DNA of 64,000 nt from Clostridia bacterium. GTDB lineage: Bacteria > Bacillota > Clostridia > Oscillospirales > CAG-272. Positions 44,941-54,504 of the stretch are shown here, piece after piece. Under the pieces are notes generated by a model. The model worked only from the letters and a program-made list of their open reading frames with translations. It ran no database searches and had not been told where the DNA came from. The stretch is from assembly GCA_017465885.1 (NCBI GenBank), contig JAFTVG010000016.1, positions 19,622 through 83,621 on the forward strand. Reading direction: 5' to 3'. Both the position numbers and the translations under genes were made by a program. Within the stretch, counting starts at the first letter, position 1; each line of letters begins with the position of its first letter.

Positions 44941-45978
44941 TTATTTGAACTGGTCGAGGAAGCGCAGGTCGGTGCTGTGGAAGAGACGCACATCATCCAC
45001 GCCGTAGCGCATCATTACAAGACGGTCAAGACTGATGTTTACGTAAAATCCGGTGTATTCGTCAGGGTCAAGGCCTGCCGAGCGCAGGACGTTGGGGTGA
45101 GGAGTACCGCCGGGCATGATCTCGATCCAGCCCACGTTTTTGCACACGCTGCAGCCCTTGCCGCCGCACACCAGGCATCCCATATCGATCTCAAATCCGG
45201 GCTCCACGAAGGGGAAGAAGCCCGCTCTCATTCTGACGGGCACATCCTTGCCAAAGACCTTGGACAGGATGCTCTTGATCATCACCTTACCTGCGGTGAA
45301 GGTGAAGTCCTTGTCTACGATCAGTGCCTCATACTGGAAGAAGGCACGCTCGTGGCGGGCGTCGGTGGTCTCGTTTCTGTATACTCTGCCGGGGTAAACG
45401 AAGCGGAAGGGAGGCTTGTGGGTCTGCATATAGCGCACGCTGTCACCGGTCAGGTGGGGGCGCAGGCAGAGCTTTTCGTAAGCACTTCCCTTATCGTGAC
45501 CCTCTAACCAATAGGTATCCATGCTCTCTCTTGCGGGGTGGTTGGGGGGGAAGTTCAGGTTGTCAAAGGCGAAATATTCGCTGCACACCTCAGGACCGCT
45601 GAACACCTCGAATCCCATGGAGCGGAAGGCGTCGTTCAGGTCGTAGCACATCTGGGTGATGGGGTGAAGACCGCCGATCTTGGGGGAGATGCCGGGCAGG
45701 GTGCAGTCAAAATCGGGGGAGATCTCCGAAGCCTTCAGCTTCAGCTCCTCGCGTCTTGCCTCGATCTGCTCGGACAGTGCGTTTTTCACGGTGTTGACCG
45801 CCTTTCCCATTTCGGGGCGCAGAGAAACGTCCAGCTTGGGTACTTCCTTTAAAAGAGCGGTAACGGCGCCCTGCTTGCCAAGCAGTGCCACCTTTACCTC
45901 CTGCAGAGCGCTCTCGCTTTGTGCCGCGGCGATCTGCGCACTGCCGTCTTGAAGCAGTTGTTCTAATTTATCTTTCAT
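44941..45978 (-). CDS. pheS: Phenylalanine-tRNA ligase, alpha subunit
   Basis: 345 residues from the ATG after GAGGACGAAGAA. The coiled N-terminus (about 1-80) is followed by the class II catalytic core: LHPITQMCYDLNDAFRSMGF, GPEVCSEYFAFDNLNFPPNHPAR and FTAGKVMIKSILSKVFG. A CLVCGGKGCSVCKN stretch (about residue 268) gives two CxxC pairs, a zinc-knuckle-like insertion seen in many anaerobe PheS proteins. It activates phenylalanine. It leads the pheST pair with its own consensus promoter. Confidence 0.96.
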   Translation of the reverse strand: MKDKLEQLLQDGSAQIAAAQSESALQEVKVALLGKQGAVTALLKEVPKLDVSLRPEMGKAVNTVKNALSEQIEARREELKLKASEISPDFDCTLPGISPKIGGLHPITQMCYDLNDAFRSMGFEVFSGPEVCSEYFAFDNLNFPPNHPARESMDTYWLEGHDKGSAYEKLCLRPHLTGDSVRYMQTHKPPFRFVYPGRVYRNETTDARHERAFFQYEALIVDKDFTFTAGKVMIKSILSKVFGKDVPVRMRAGFFPFVEPGFEIDMGCLVCGGKGCSVCKNVGWIEIMPGGTPHPNVLRSAGLDPDEYTGFYVNISLDRLVMMRYGVDDVRLFHSTDLRFLDQFK

Positions 45979-46024
45979 TTCTTCGTCCTCATTTTTCAAA
46001 GAATAAGATTTACATTCACAGAAT

Positions 46025-46053
46025 ATTATATAACATTTTTGAAAGGATGTCAA
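46025..46053 (-). promoter_or_regulatory. Consensus sigma-A promoter of pheST
   Basis: TTGACA (46053-46048), 17-base spacer, TATAAT (46030-46025) on the minus strand, only about 47 bases from pheS. There is no room for a T-box leader. Confidence 0.85.
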
Positions 46054-46143
46054 TATCTAATGAAGGAATTTGCAAAATATTGGGTGCTTTTCGCCACCCT
46101 TTTGCCCTTTGAAAAGGAAAGGTTGAACAGTAGTTGAGTTGGC

Positions 46144-46172
46144 TTGACAAGGGGAAGATCTTATGTTAAAAT
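46144..46172 (+). promoter_or_regulatory. Promoter of the coiled-coil hypothetical gene
   Basis: TTGACA (46144-46149), 17-base spacer, TAAAAT (46167-46172). Confidence 0.8.
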
Positions 46173-46183
46173 GATACCGTATC

Positions 46184-46294
46184 GGGGAAGACACCCATCA
46201 TAAAAAACGCAGATGCAATAAAAAAGGGGGGAGAAACCCATGATAAAAAACGAGGTCAAAGGGACGGAGGGGAAGACACCCATCAGGAAAAACG
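46184..46294 (+). repeat. Triplicated 42-43 bp repeat across a gene start
   Basis: Unit starts at 46184, 46227 and 46269. The shared 26-base core runs GGGGAAGACACCCATCATAA and on; unit 1 and unit 3 differ at two of 26 bases, unit 1 and unit 2 at three. In unit 2 the core holds the ATG (CATG where others have CATC) and the ribosome site, and unit 3 lies inside the coding region. Confidence 0.85.
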
Positions 46295-47592
46295 TAACCG
46301 TTGTTGACGAGCAGGGAAAGATCATCGGAAAGACCTATGAAAAAAGAGCAAAGGGTCTTATCAAAAAAGGCAGGGCGCGCTATATCGATGCGCACACCTT
46401 GTGCCTTATAGCGTGTCCTCAGAATACGTCGGAGGAACAAGCAATGAATAAGAATATAGTGATCGATAAGGAAACGGGCGAGGTTTTAAACATCGACTTT
46501 GCCGAGATAGACGTGGACGTGCAGGTGGCTGTGGATGCGGCTCTTGCCGAAGCAAGCGAAGCGCTTGATGCTGTGGATGCGGCTTTAGCCGAGGCAAACG
46601 AAGCAATGGAAGCCGGTCTTGCGGAAGCAGGCGAGGCGATGGCAAAGATCGAGACAAAGGAGCCCGAAACGGTGCAGGTCAAGGTCCTTCGCTATGCCAA
46701 CGGTATGGAAAACTGGTACGGCGAAACGCAGATCCTTTTGGCGCCCCAATATGAAAACGGCAGAAACGTGGTGCCTCTTTACTCCACCAAGGTGACCTAT
46801 CTGTTAAAGATCGTGGACTGCTACGACAAGGAGCGGATCATCAGGGCAAAGCCCTCCACGGTGTACGGCGAAGGGGTGGTCAGGGGACTGTCCTTCGTGC
46901 GCTTTACCCCCTGTCTTTTAAGGGGCGAGAACCGCTTCGTGCCCGAAAAGGGCGCTTCCTATTGGGTGTCCTTTGAAGCCATCGGTACAGACGGCAAGAG
47001 GTACGTTTCGTCAAACGAGCGGGAGATCTTTTTAAACGTTCAGCCCATGTCAAAGGGCAGTGCGGTTGCACCGCAGGGCGGGCAAAAAGCATCCTCTCAA
47101 AAAAGCGGCGGGGGCAAGGCGCCCGCCATCAAGCCGCCGCAATACGGCGGGCAGGACGCCGATGCCGAAGAGCTTGCAGAGCAGATCGAGGAGCTGACCG
47201 ATCAGGTAGACGACCTTGAGTGTCTGGTGGACGATTTAGAGGGGCAGATCGGCGATCTGGAAGGTCAGATCAGCGAGCTTGAAAGACAGATCTCCGAGAT
47301 GAAGGAGCAGGGGACTTGCGCAAGTGGGGAAAAAGAAGAGCGAAAAGCGCCCCGCGCGGCGGGAACTGACCGCAAAGCCCTGCATCTTCTGCTTGAGCTG
47401 GAGCAACGCCTTTCCTCCTCCTTTACCGAATCGATCGCGGCTCTGTCAAAGCCCCAAAACGCCGAAGAAAACGCCGCCTACGTGGAAGCGCTTACCGCCG
47501 TGACCGCTGCCTTTGAAGGTCAGCGCGAGCGGATCAGAGAGAGATACTCCTTCCTTTTTGCTCATCCCTCGGGGGAAAGCGGCGAGGACTGA
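46240..47592 (+). CDS. Coiled-coil hypothetical protein with KRAKGLIKKGRARYID-type N-terminal module
   Basis: 450 residues. Residues about 20-60 hold a basic module (YEKRAKGLIKKGRARYIDAH) that resembles small modules seen in Bacillota hypothetical proteins; no function is known. Residues 97-137 are Ala/Glu repeats (AALAEASEAL, AALAEANEAM, AGLAEAGEAM), a helical repeat. A soluble beta-like domain spans about 146-268. A Gly/Ser/Lys linker leads to a heptad coiled coil (308-357, DDLEGQIGDLEGQISELERQ). The C-terminal 60 residues are helical. No signal peptide is seen. Its start lies within a triplicated repeat. Function unknown; an architectural or scaffold role is only a guess. Confidence 0.65.
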   Translation: MIKNEVKGTEGKTPIRKNVTVVDEQGKIIGKTYEKRAKGLIKKGRARYIDAHTLCLIACPQNTSEEQAMNKNIVIDKETGEVLNIDFAEIDVDVQVAVDAALAEASEALDAVDAALAEANEAMEAGLAEAGEAMAKIETKEPETVQVKVLRYANGMENWYGETQILLAPQYENGRNVVPLYSTKVTYLLKIVDCYDKERIIRAKPSTVYGEGVVRGLSFVRFTPCLLRGENRFVPEKGASYWVSFEAIGTDGKRYVSSNEREIFLNVQPMSKGSAVAPQGGQKASSQKSGGGKAPAIKPPQYGGQDADAEELAEQIEELTDQVDDLECLVDDLEGQIGDLEGQISELERQISEMKEQGTCASGEKEERKAPRAAGTDRKALHLLLELEQRLSSSFTESIAALSKPQNAEENAAYVEALTAVTAAFEGQRERIRERYSFLFAHPSGESGED

Positions 47593-47636
47593 TCGGCAAA
47601 TTCTCGGCAGGACTTAAAAACACGGCTATATAACGC

Positions 47637-47674
47637 AACCCGCCCCGAAGCCTTCGCTTCGGGGCGGGTTGTTT
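47637..47674. terminator. Strong terminator hairpin between convergent genes
   Basis: AACCCGCCCCGAAG / CTTCGGGGCGGGTT, 14 bp, then GTTTT on the plus strand. It ends the hypothetical gene; it also lies directly after the rrf2 stop on the minus strand. Confidence 0.85.
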
Positions 47675-48076
47675 TCATTGCATCAGATCTGCAAGGGTGA
47701 TGCCGTCAAAATAGTCGTTGACCATACGGTGAAACTCGTTCCACATGGGAAGGGTCCTGCAGCTTTCAGCCCGCTCGCAGCTCCCCTTGCCGCATTCGGT
47801 ACAGCCTACCGGCGTCAGCTCTCCCTCGGTCAGTCGAAGGATATCACCCACCCGATATTCGGCAGGGTCTTTGGCAAGGCGGTATCCGCCCTTCTTGCCG
47901 TGCATACCGGTCACGTAGCCGTTTTTCACAAGCACGGGCAGGATCTGCTCTAAGTATTTCAGCGAAAGCCCTTGTCTTTCTGCCACAGCCCTCATAGGAA
48001 CGTAGCCCGTGGTTGCCATTTCGGCAAGATCCACCATCACTCTCAGCGCGTATCTGCCTCTGGTTGAGATCATCAT
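47675..48076 (-). CDS. Rrf2-family regulator (IscR/CymR-like)
   Basis: 133 residues; the start MMISTRGRYALRVMVDLAE is preceded by GGGGGG, and an upstream extension to 48178 has no ribosome site and overlaps nifU. The winged helix includes VAERQGLSLKYLEQILPVL and GYVTGMHGKKGGYRLAK. The C-terminal CTECGKGSCERAESC has the Cys cluster that holds [2Fe-2S] in IscR-type members. It is the last gene of the cysK-nifS-nifU operon, so it is the likely regulator of that operon, sensing Fe-S or cysteine status. A Cys ligand role is family-based. Confidence 0.9.
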   Translation of the reverse strand: MMISTRGRYALRVMVDLAEMATTGYVPMRAVAERQGLSLKYLEQILPVLVKNGYVTGMHGKKGGYRLAKDPAEYRVGDILRLTEGELTPVGCTECGKGSCERAESCRTLPMWNEFHRMVNDYFDGITLADLMQ

Positions 48077-48092
48077 AGCACTTTCCCCCCGT

Positions 48093-48536
48093 TTAAAGGG
48101 CGCATCCGCTGTCGCAGTGACAGCAGGAGGCGCAGTCGGGGAAGAGCGACTTGTCGTAGGAAATGCCCTTTTTATCATAATAGTCCTTTAATGCCGCCTT
48201 CACTGCCTCCTCGGCAAGCACCGAGCAATGAAGCTTGTGTGCGGGCAGTCCGCCCAGTGCCTCCACCACCGCTTTGTTGGTCAGGCTCAGCACCTCCTTT
48301 AAGGGCTTGCCCTTGATCATTTCGGTCGCCATAGAGCTGGAGGCAATGGCTGAGCCGCATCCGAAGGTCTCGAACTTTACGTCTTTGACGATGTCGTTTT
48401 CGATCTTCAGGTAGATTTTCATAATATCTCCGCACTTGGCGTTGCCCACCTCGCCCACGCCGTCGGCATCTTCGATCACGCCCACATTTCTGGGGTTGCG
48501 GAAATGATCCATTACAGTCTCGCTATATAATGCCAT
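48093..48536 (-). CDS. NifU/IscU-type Fe-S cluster scaffold
   Basis: 147 residues starting MALYSETVMDHFRNPRNVG. The scaffold Cys are in NAKCGDIM, the FGCGSAIASSSMATE region and KLHCSVLAEEA. The C-terminal tail DCASCCHCDSGC has five Cys and is not part of the usual IscU core; similar tails occur in NifU-like proteins of anaerobes. It receives sulfur from NifS, encoded just upstream, and passes Fe-S clusters to apoproteins. The rrf2 gene follows by 16 bases. Confidence 0.94.
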   Translation of the reverse strand: MALYSETVMDHFRNPRNVGVIEDADGVGEVGNAKCGDIMKIYLKIENDIVKDVKFETFGCGSAIASSSMATEMIKGKPLKEVLSLTNKAVVEALGGLPAHKLHCSVLAEEAVKAALKDYYDKKGISYDKSLFPDCASCCHCDSGCAL

Positions 48537-48546
48537 AAAAGTCTCC

Positions 48547-49734
<1,188 letters not shown>

Positions 49735-49779
49735 AGGTACCTCCGATCATGGACGCCCCGTTGGGGGCGTATTTTTGGT

Positions 49780-50712
49780 TCAGTCTGCAAAAAGAGGGGT
49801 GGAAAGGTATCTGTCCCCCGTGTCGGGTAAAAGAACCACGATGGTCTTGCCCTTGTTTTCGGGACGCTTTGCCAGCTCGATGGCGGCAAAGAGCGCCGCA
49901 CCCGAGGAGATGCCCGCAAGGAAGCCTTCGCTCTTTCCAAGCATCCTGCCCGTTTCAAAGGCGTCCTCGTTTTTCACGGTAACGATCTCGTCGTATACCG
50001 CCACATCCAGAACCTTGGGCACGAAGCCCGCGCCGATGCCCTGGATCTTATGAGGACCTGCCTTGCCGCCCGACAAAACAGGGGAGGAGGCAGGCTCTAC
50101 GGCGATCACCTTGACGCCGGGCTTCTGTTCCTTTAAGTATCTGCCCACGCCGCTGACCGTGCCGCCCGTGCCCACGCCTGCCACGAACAGGTCAACCTGT
50201 CCGTCGGTGTCTTCAAGGATCTCGGGACCGGTGGTCATATAATGCGCCTGCGGATTGGCGGGATTTTCAAACTGAGAGGGGATGAAGGAATTCGGAATGG
50301 CGGCGGCAAGCTCCTCTGCCTTCTTGATGGCACCGGTCATCCCCAGCGCCCCGTCGGTCAGCACCAGCTCGGCACCGTAGGCCTTCATCAGTACTCTTCT
50401 CTCCACCGACATGGTGTCGGGCATCACGATGATGATGCGGTAGCCTCTTGCGGCGGCAACCGACGATAGCCCAATGCCGGTGTTTCCGCTGGTGGGCTCG
50501 ATGATGACCGAGTCCTTTTTCAGAAGTCCTTTTTGCTCTGCATCGTCGATCATTGCCAGCGCCACCCGGTCCTTCACCGAGCCTGCCGGGTTAAAATACT
50601 CTAATTTCGCTAAGATCTTTGCTTCAAGTCCCAGCTCCTTTTCAAGATGTGTCAACTCTAAAAGAGGCGTTTTTCCGATGAGTTGATCGATAGACGTATA
50701 AATGCCTGCCAT
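49780..50712 (-). CDS. cysK: Cysteine synthase A (O-acetylserine sulfhydrylase)
   Basis: 310 residues starting [20 protein letters not shown]; a seven-codon upstream extension is disfavoured because AAAGGA lies ten bases before this ATG. The PLP Lys is in [12 protein letters not shown], the substrate loop is [20 protein letters not shown], and [15 protein letters not shown] binds phosphate. It makes cysteine from O-acetylserine and sulfide. It is the first gene of the cysK-nifS-nifU-rrf2 operon, whose promoter carries two matching operators. Confidence 0.96.
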   Translation of the reverse strand: MAGIYTSIDQLIGKTPLLELTHLEKELGLEAKILAKLEYFNPAGSVKDRVALAMIDDAEQKGLLKKDSVIIEPTSGNTGIGLSSVAAARGYRIIIVMPDTMSVERRVLMKAYGAELVLTDGALGMTGAIKKAEELAAAIPNSFIPSQFENPANPQAHYMTTGPEILEDTDGQVDLFVAGVGTGGTVSGVGRYLKEQKPGVKVIAVEPASSPVLSGGKAGPHKIQGIGAGFVPKVLDVAVYDEIVTVKNEDAFETGRMLGKSEGFLAGISSGAALFAAIELAKRPENKGKTIVVLLPDTGDRYLSTPLFAD

Positions 50713-50774
50713 AACGGTTTTTTCCTTTCGCATTGCTCGCGTTGTTTTCTGCCTGATTCAAAGAGCGCTTCGTT

Positions 50775-50820
50775 AAAAAACAAGAATAAGGAGCGTGCTT
50801 TTTACAGGATCTTGTTTTTT
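50775..50820 (-). other. Hairpin in the cysK leader
   Basis: Perfect 11-bp repeat AAAAAACAAGA (50775-50785) and TCTTGTTTTTT (50810-50820), within the roughly 125-base leader before cysK. The 3' arm ends in six T, so it could act as a weak terminator or an A-U-rich leader hairpin. Confidence 0.4.
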
Positions 50821-50821
50821 T

Positions 50822-50878
50822 CCTATCTCTTTAGTAGGTTTATATAGTATAGCACAAATCGCCTACCTTGTCAATAGG
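50822..50878 (-). promoter_or_regulatory. cysK operon promoter flanked by paired CCTA-N9-TAGG operators
   Basis: On the minus strand TTGACA (50874-50869), 17-base spacer, TATACT (50851-50846). Box 1, 50822-50838, lies just after the start; box 2, 50862-50878, covers the -35. Both are CCTA-N9-TAGG, 17 bp, spaced 40 bp. The likely regulator is the Rrf2 protein encoded at the end of the same operon. Confidence 0.75.
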
Positions 50879-50929
50879 TTATTTAAAAATAATAAAATTC
50901 CTGCCCCGATATCCGAGGCAGGAAGAAGG

Positions 50930-52084
50930 TCATAAAAGCCCAAGCTCTTCTTTGAGCGTATTGATCCGTTGGATGCGCTCCTTGCTTAGCTTGCCGCTTG
51001 ATTGTACCGTTCTGAGTGCAAGCTCCTTTTTGAAAAAGAGGATCTTGAACCATCTGAAAACCGAGATGAAGGGGAAGAGCAGGGGATGCTTTTTTAAGAC
51101 GGGATAGCGCTCCTTTAGATCCTTATAGGGCATAAAGATCCTTGAAAGAAGGTAGCGTACCCGCCCGCCTTCGGTGCTTTGTCCCATCGCCACGGCGTTT
51201 TCAACCGTGCCGTATACCCCCGCTCCAAGGATGTATTCTTCCATTTCCTCGGTCAGCGAAGAGTGCTTTTTGCCCTCAAACCACACCTCCATAAGCAAAA
51301 ACAGCTTTTCGGCAAAGAGGGTCAGCTCTGCCTGCTTCAGAAGCGCCCACAGCTTTTCTTGGTCATAGCAGGTCTTTTTCTGCAAAAGCCACAGATCAAG
51401 CAGAGGTCTTACCCCGCATCCGCCTTTGATGAAATGGTAGGCGGCGTGGGCGATCTGATGAAAGACCAGATACTCGGGGCTTTGCAAATAGCGGTGAGGC
51501 CGCTCTTGATCGGGCAGAGCGTAGTCCCACACCTTAAGAAGCACCCCGTCCATCGGCTCAAGATCCTCTTTAAGGTTGTAATGCAGCTCCAGATGCACGC
51601 CGCTTTCGGTGTGGACGTGTACGTCGTGGAAGGTCCTTTTTCCGTCGGTCTTGCAGTTTAATTTGCCTTTTAAAAGGGCAATGGCAGAGTCGATCTGCTC
51701 CTCTTTGATCAGAAGGTCGATATCACAGCTGGTGCGCATCCAGGGCTCGGGGTAAAGGGCGCGGAGCACCGCTCCCTTCAAGGGAATATAGTCGATGCCC
51801 TCCTCTTCAAAAAGGGTGCAGATCCTGCCGTATTCGTACTCCATCCGACGGTATCGGTAAAGGGCAAGCATCTGCTCTTTTGAAAAGCGTTCTCGGATCT
51901 GTCCGTCGGGAAGGATCCCGCATTTTTCCAAGGAACCGCCGATGAGATGGGCAAGATCCTGGCTTTTTGCCAGTGCAAAAAGAGAAAGGAGGGACTCTTT
52001 TGAGGGCAGTGCACAGGATGGCTGCTCGCCTTCCGTTACGGCAGAGCGAAGCAACGCAAAAAACAATTGTTCACGGTCAGACAT
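50930..52084 (-). CDS. Nucleotidyltransferase-family protein (NTP_transf_5-like)
   Basis: 384 residues from the ATG after AAAGGAG. The motif YPEPWMRTSCDIDLLIKEEQID holds the polymerase-beta-type Asp pair, following IDYIPLKGAVLRAL. This type of putative nucleotidyltransferase is often linked to surface polysaccharide clusters, which fits its position as the last gene (transcription runs right to left). The reaction is unknown. Length matches the family. Starts 38 bases after capG. Confidence 0.75.
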   Translation of the reverse strand: MSDREQLFFALLRSAVTEGEQPSCALPSKESLLSLFALAKSQDLAHLIGGSLEKCGILPDGQIRERFSKEQMLALYRYRRMEYEYGRICTLFEEEGIDYIPLKGAVLRALYPEPWMRTSCDIDLLIKEEQIDSAIALLKGKLNCKTDGKRTFHDVHVHTESGVHLELHYNLKEDLEPMDGVLLKVWDYALPDQERPHRYLQSPEYLVFHQIAHAAYHFIKGGCGVRPLLDLWLLQKKTCYDQEKLWALLKQAELTLFAEKLFLLMEVWFEGKKHSSLTEEMEEYILGAGVYGTVENAVAMGQSTEGGRVRYLLSRIFMPYKDLKERYPVLKKHPLLFPFISVFRWFKILFFKKELALRTVQSSGKLSKERIQRINTLKEELGLL

Positions 52085-52122
52085 GAGATCACTCCTTTCT
52101 ATGGATTTCTATGAAATTTTGC

Positions 52123-53301
52123 TCAGTATTTTCTCCACACCATCTTGTCGACCACTCCCGTGTAGGACTGGATGATCTTGACCACCTTTGTGGAGACCTT
52201 TTCTTCAATATAGTCGGGCACGGGAATGCCGTGATCGCCCGCTTCGTTTAAAGACACTGCCGTGTCCACCGCCTGAAGCAGTCCCTTTTCGTCAATGCCT
52301 GCCAAAACGAAGCATGCCTTGTCCAGCGCCTCGGGACGCTCGGTGGAGGTGCGGATGCAAACGGCGGGGAAGGGCTTGCCGATGGAGGTGAAGAAGGAGC
52401 TTTCCTCGGGCAGCGTGCCGCTGTCGGACACCACCGCAAAGGCGTTCATCTGCAGGCAGTTGTAATCGTGAAAACCCAAAGGCTCCTGGCGGATCACCCT
52501 CCCATCAAGCACGAAACCGCTTGCCTCCAGCCGCTTTCTTGAGCGGGGGTGGCAGGAATACAGGATGGGCATATCGTATTTTTCCGCCAGACGGTTGATC
52601 GCCGAAAAGAGGCTGTTGAAGTTCTTTTCGGTGTCGATGTTTTCCTCTCTGTGGGCGGAAAGAAGGATGTATTTTCCCTTTTCCAGTCCAAGACGGGCGT
52701 GCACGTCGCTCTTCTCGATCTCCTCCAGATTGGCGTGAAGCACCTCTGCCATGGGCGAGCCCGTCACGTAGGTGCGCTCCTTTGGAAGCCCGCATTCGTG
52801 CAGATACCTTCTTGCATGCTCGGAGTAAGCCAGATTCACGTCGGAAATGATGTCCACGATCCTGCGGTTGGTCTCCTCGGGCAGGCACTCGTCCTTGCAG
52901 CGGTTTCCCGCCTCCATATGGAAGATGGGGATGTGCAACCGCTTTGCCGCAATGGCGGAAAGGCAGGAGTTGGTGTCGCCAAGGATCAGAAGGGCGTCGG
53001 GCTTGACTGCCGCCATCAGCTTATAGGAGCAGTTGATGATGTTGCCCACCGTGGCGCCCAGATCCTCACCCACAGCGTCCATATAGACCTCTGGGTCGGC
53101 AAGCTTCAGATCCTTGAAGAAGACGCCGTTTAAGTTGTAATCGTAGTTTTGCCCGGTGTGGGCAAGAAGGGTGTCGAAATAGCTGCGGCATTTGGTGATC
53201 ACCGCCGCAAGACGAATGATCTCGGGGCGGGTGCCCACGATGATCAGCAGCTTCAATTTGCCGTTGTTTTTAAAGGAAACGTCGGTATAATCGGTCTTCA
53301 T
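52123..53301 (-). CDS. capG: UDP-N-acetylglucosamine/N-acetylmannosamine 2-epimerase family, CapG-like
   Basis: 392 residues. The fold of non-hydrolysing 2-epimerases is shown by IVGTRPEIIRLAAVI, LAHTGQNYDYNLN, HMEAGNRC and LSAHREENID, with PLGFHDYNCLQMNAFAVVSDSGTLPEESSFF near the end. In the CapE/F/G scheme, this enzyme epimerises UDP-2-acetamido-2,6-dideoxy-L-talose to UDP-N-acetyl-L-fucosamine. The assignment to that branch rests on its placement directly after CapF and CapE. Confidence 0.9.
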   Translation of the reverse strand: MKTDYTDVSFKNNGKLKLLIIVGTRPEIIRLAAVITKCRSYFDTLLAHTGQNYDYNLNGVFFKDLKLADPEVYMDAVGEDLGATVGNIINCSYKLMAAVKPDALLILGDTNSCLSAIAAKRLHIPIFHMEAGNRCKDECLPEETNRRIVDIISDVNLAYSEHARRYLHECGLPKERTYVTGSPMAEVLHANLEEIEKSDVHARLGLEKGKYILLSAHREENIDTEKNFNSLFSAINRLAEKYDMPILYSCHPRSRKRLEASGFVLDGRVIRQEPLGFHDYNCLQMNAFAVVSDSGTLPEESSFFTSIGKPFPAVCIRTSTERPEALDKACFVLAGIDEKGLLQAVDTAVSLNEAGDHGIPVPDYIEEKVSTKVVKIIQSYTGVVDKMVWRKY

Positions 53302-53304
53302 ATC

Positions 53305-54504
53305 CTATTCCACCTTTTCAAAAAACGTGTCGGGGTGTTGAGGGTCAAAGCATTCGTTTGCCCACATCACGGTGACCAGGTCCTCGGTATCGGAAAGATT
53401 GACGATGTTGTGGGTGTAGCCGGGCAGCATCTGCACCGCTTCGATCCGCTCGCCCGATACCTCAAAATTCAGCACCTCCTCCGAGCCGATCTTGCGCTGT
53501 TGGATGAGCCCCTTTCCCGAAACCACGATGAAAAGCTCCCATTTTGTGTGGTGCCAGTGCTGGCCCTTGGTGATGCCGGGCTTTGAGATGTTCACCGAGA
53601 TCTGTCCGCAGTTGGCGCTTCTTAAAAGCTCGGTGAAGGAGCCGCGGGCATCCACGTTCATCTTCAGCGGAAAGGATACCTTTTCCTTGGGCAGATAGGA
53701 AAGATAGGTGCTATAGAGCTTCTTTGCAAAGCTTCCTTCGGGGATCTCGGGCATCAGAAGGGTTTGCGGCTGCGCGCGGAAGGCGTCAAGCAGCTCCACG
53801 ATCCTGCCAAGGCTGACCTTGTGGGTCAGGGGGGCGGCGCAGTATCTTCCTTCGGGGCACAAAAGGGTGTCAACGCCCTCAAATTCGCAACGGTGCGCCT
53901 TTCCTTCAAGGGCGAGGAGCATCTCGTCGATCAGATCGTCGATATACAAAAGCTCCAAGACCACCGAAGGATCGTTTACCTGAATGGGCAGATCATTTGC
54001 ATAGTTGTGGCAGAAGGTCGCCACAGCCGAGTTATAGTTGGGGCGGCACCACTTGCCAAAGAGGTTGGGGAAGCGGTAGACGAGAACCTGCGCTCCCGTT
54101 TCCTTGCCGTAGGAGAAGAACAGCTCTTCGCCCGCCTTTTTGCTTCTGCCGTAGTCGCCGTCGTACCTGCCGATCAGGGTCGCCTGAATAGAGGAGGACA
54201 GCACCACGGGGCAGGGGTTGCCTGCCGCCTTTAAGGTGTCAAGCAGAAGGGAAGAGAAGCCGAAATTGCCCTTCATAAACTCCTCGGGATCCTTGGGGCG
54301 GTTCACCCCCGCAAAATGAAAGACGAAGTCGGCGTTTTCACAGTAAAAGGTAAGATCCTCTGCCGTGGAGTCCAGATCGTAGCAGTAGATCTCCTCAATC
54401 TGCAGGGAAGGATGGGTCTTGTCCTTTCCGTCTCTGATGTTTTTCAGTGCTTCAACCAGATTTTTGCCCGCGAAGCCTGCAGCACCCGTAACGAGGATCT
54501 TCAT
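53305..54504 (-). CDS. capF: CapF-type bifunctional reductase with C-terminal cupin
   Basis: 399 residues. The N-terminal short-chain dehydrogenase domain has VTGAAGFAGKNLVEAL and the catalytic YGRSKKAGEELFF (Tyr/Lys). The C-terminal cupin (about 280-399) has ITKGQHWHHTKWELFIVVSGKG and PGYTHNIVNL, with metal-ligand His residues. This two-domain layout is the mark of CapF, which epimerises and reduces intermediates in UDP-L-FucNAc synthesis. CapE precedes it with no gap (TAAATG) and CapG follows after three bases, so the three are coupled. Confidence 0.93.
   Translation of the reverse strand: MKILVTGAAGFAGKNLVEALKNIRDGKDKTHPSLQIEEIYCYDLDSTAEDLTFYCENADFVFHFAGVNRPKDPEEFMKGNFGFSSLLLDTLKAAGNPCPVVLSSSIQATLIGRYDGDYGRSKKAGEELFFSYGKETGAQVLVYRFPNLFGKWCRPNYNSAVATFCHNYANDLPIQVNDPSVVLELLYIDDLIDEMLLALEGKAHRCEFEGVDTLLCPEGRYCAAPLTHKVSLGRIVELLDAFRAQPQTLLMPEIPEGSFAKKLYSTYLSYLPKEKVSFPLKMNVDARGSFTELLRSANCGQISVNISKPGITKGQHWHHTKWELFIVVSGKGLIQQRKIGSEEVLNFEVSGERIEAVQMLPGYTHNIVNLSDTEDLVTVMWANECFDPQHPDTFFEKVE

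Noticed and set aside
45979..46240. T-box or attenuator before pheST
   Set aside because: The consensus promoter lies about 47 bases from pheS. There is no room for a leader, and no T-box motif was seen.
46184..46294. Short CRISPR-like array of three similar units
   Set aside because: The units are adjacent with no distinct spacers, differ from each other, and overlap a coding region. They are better read as a tandem duplication.
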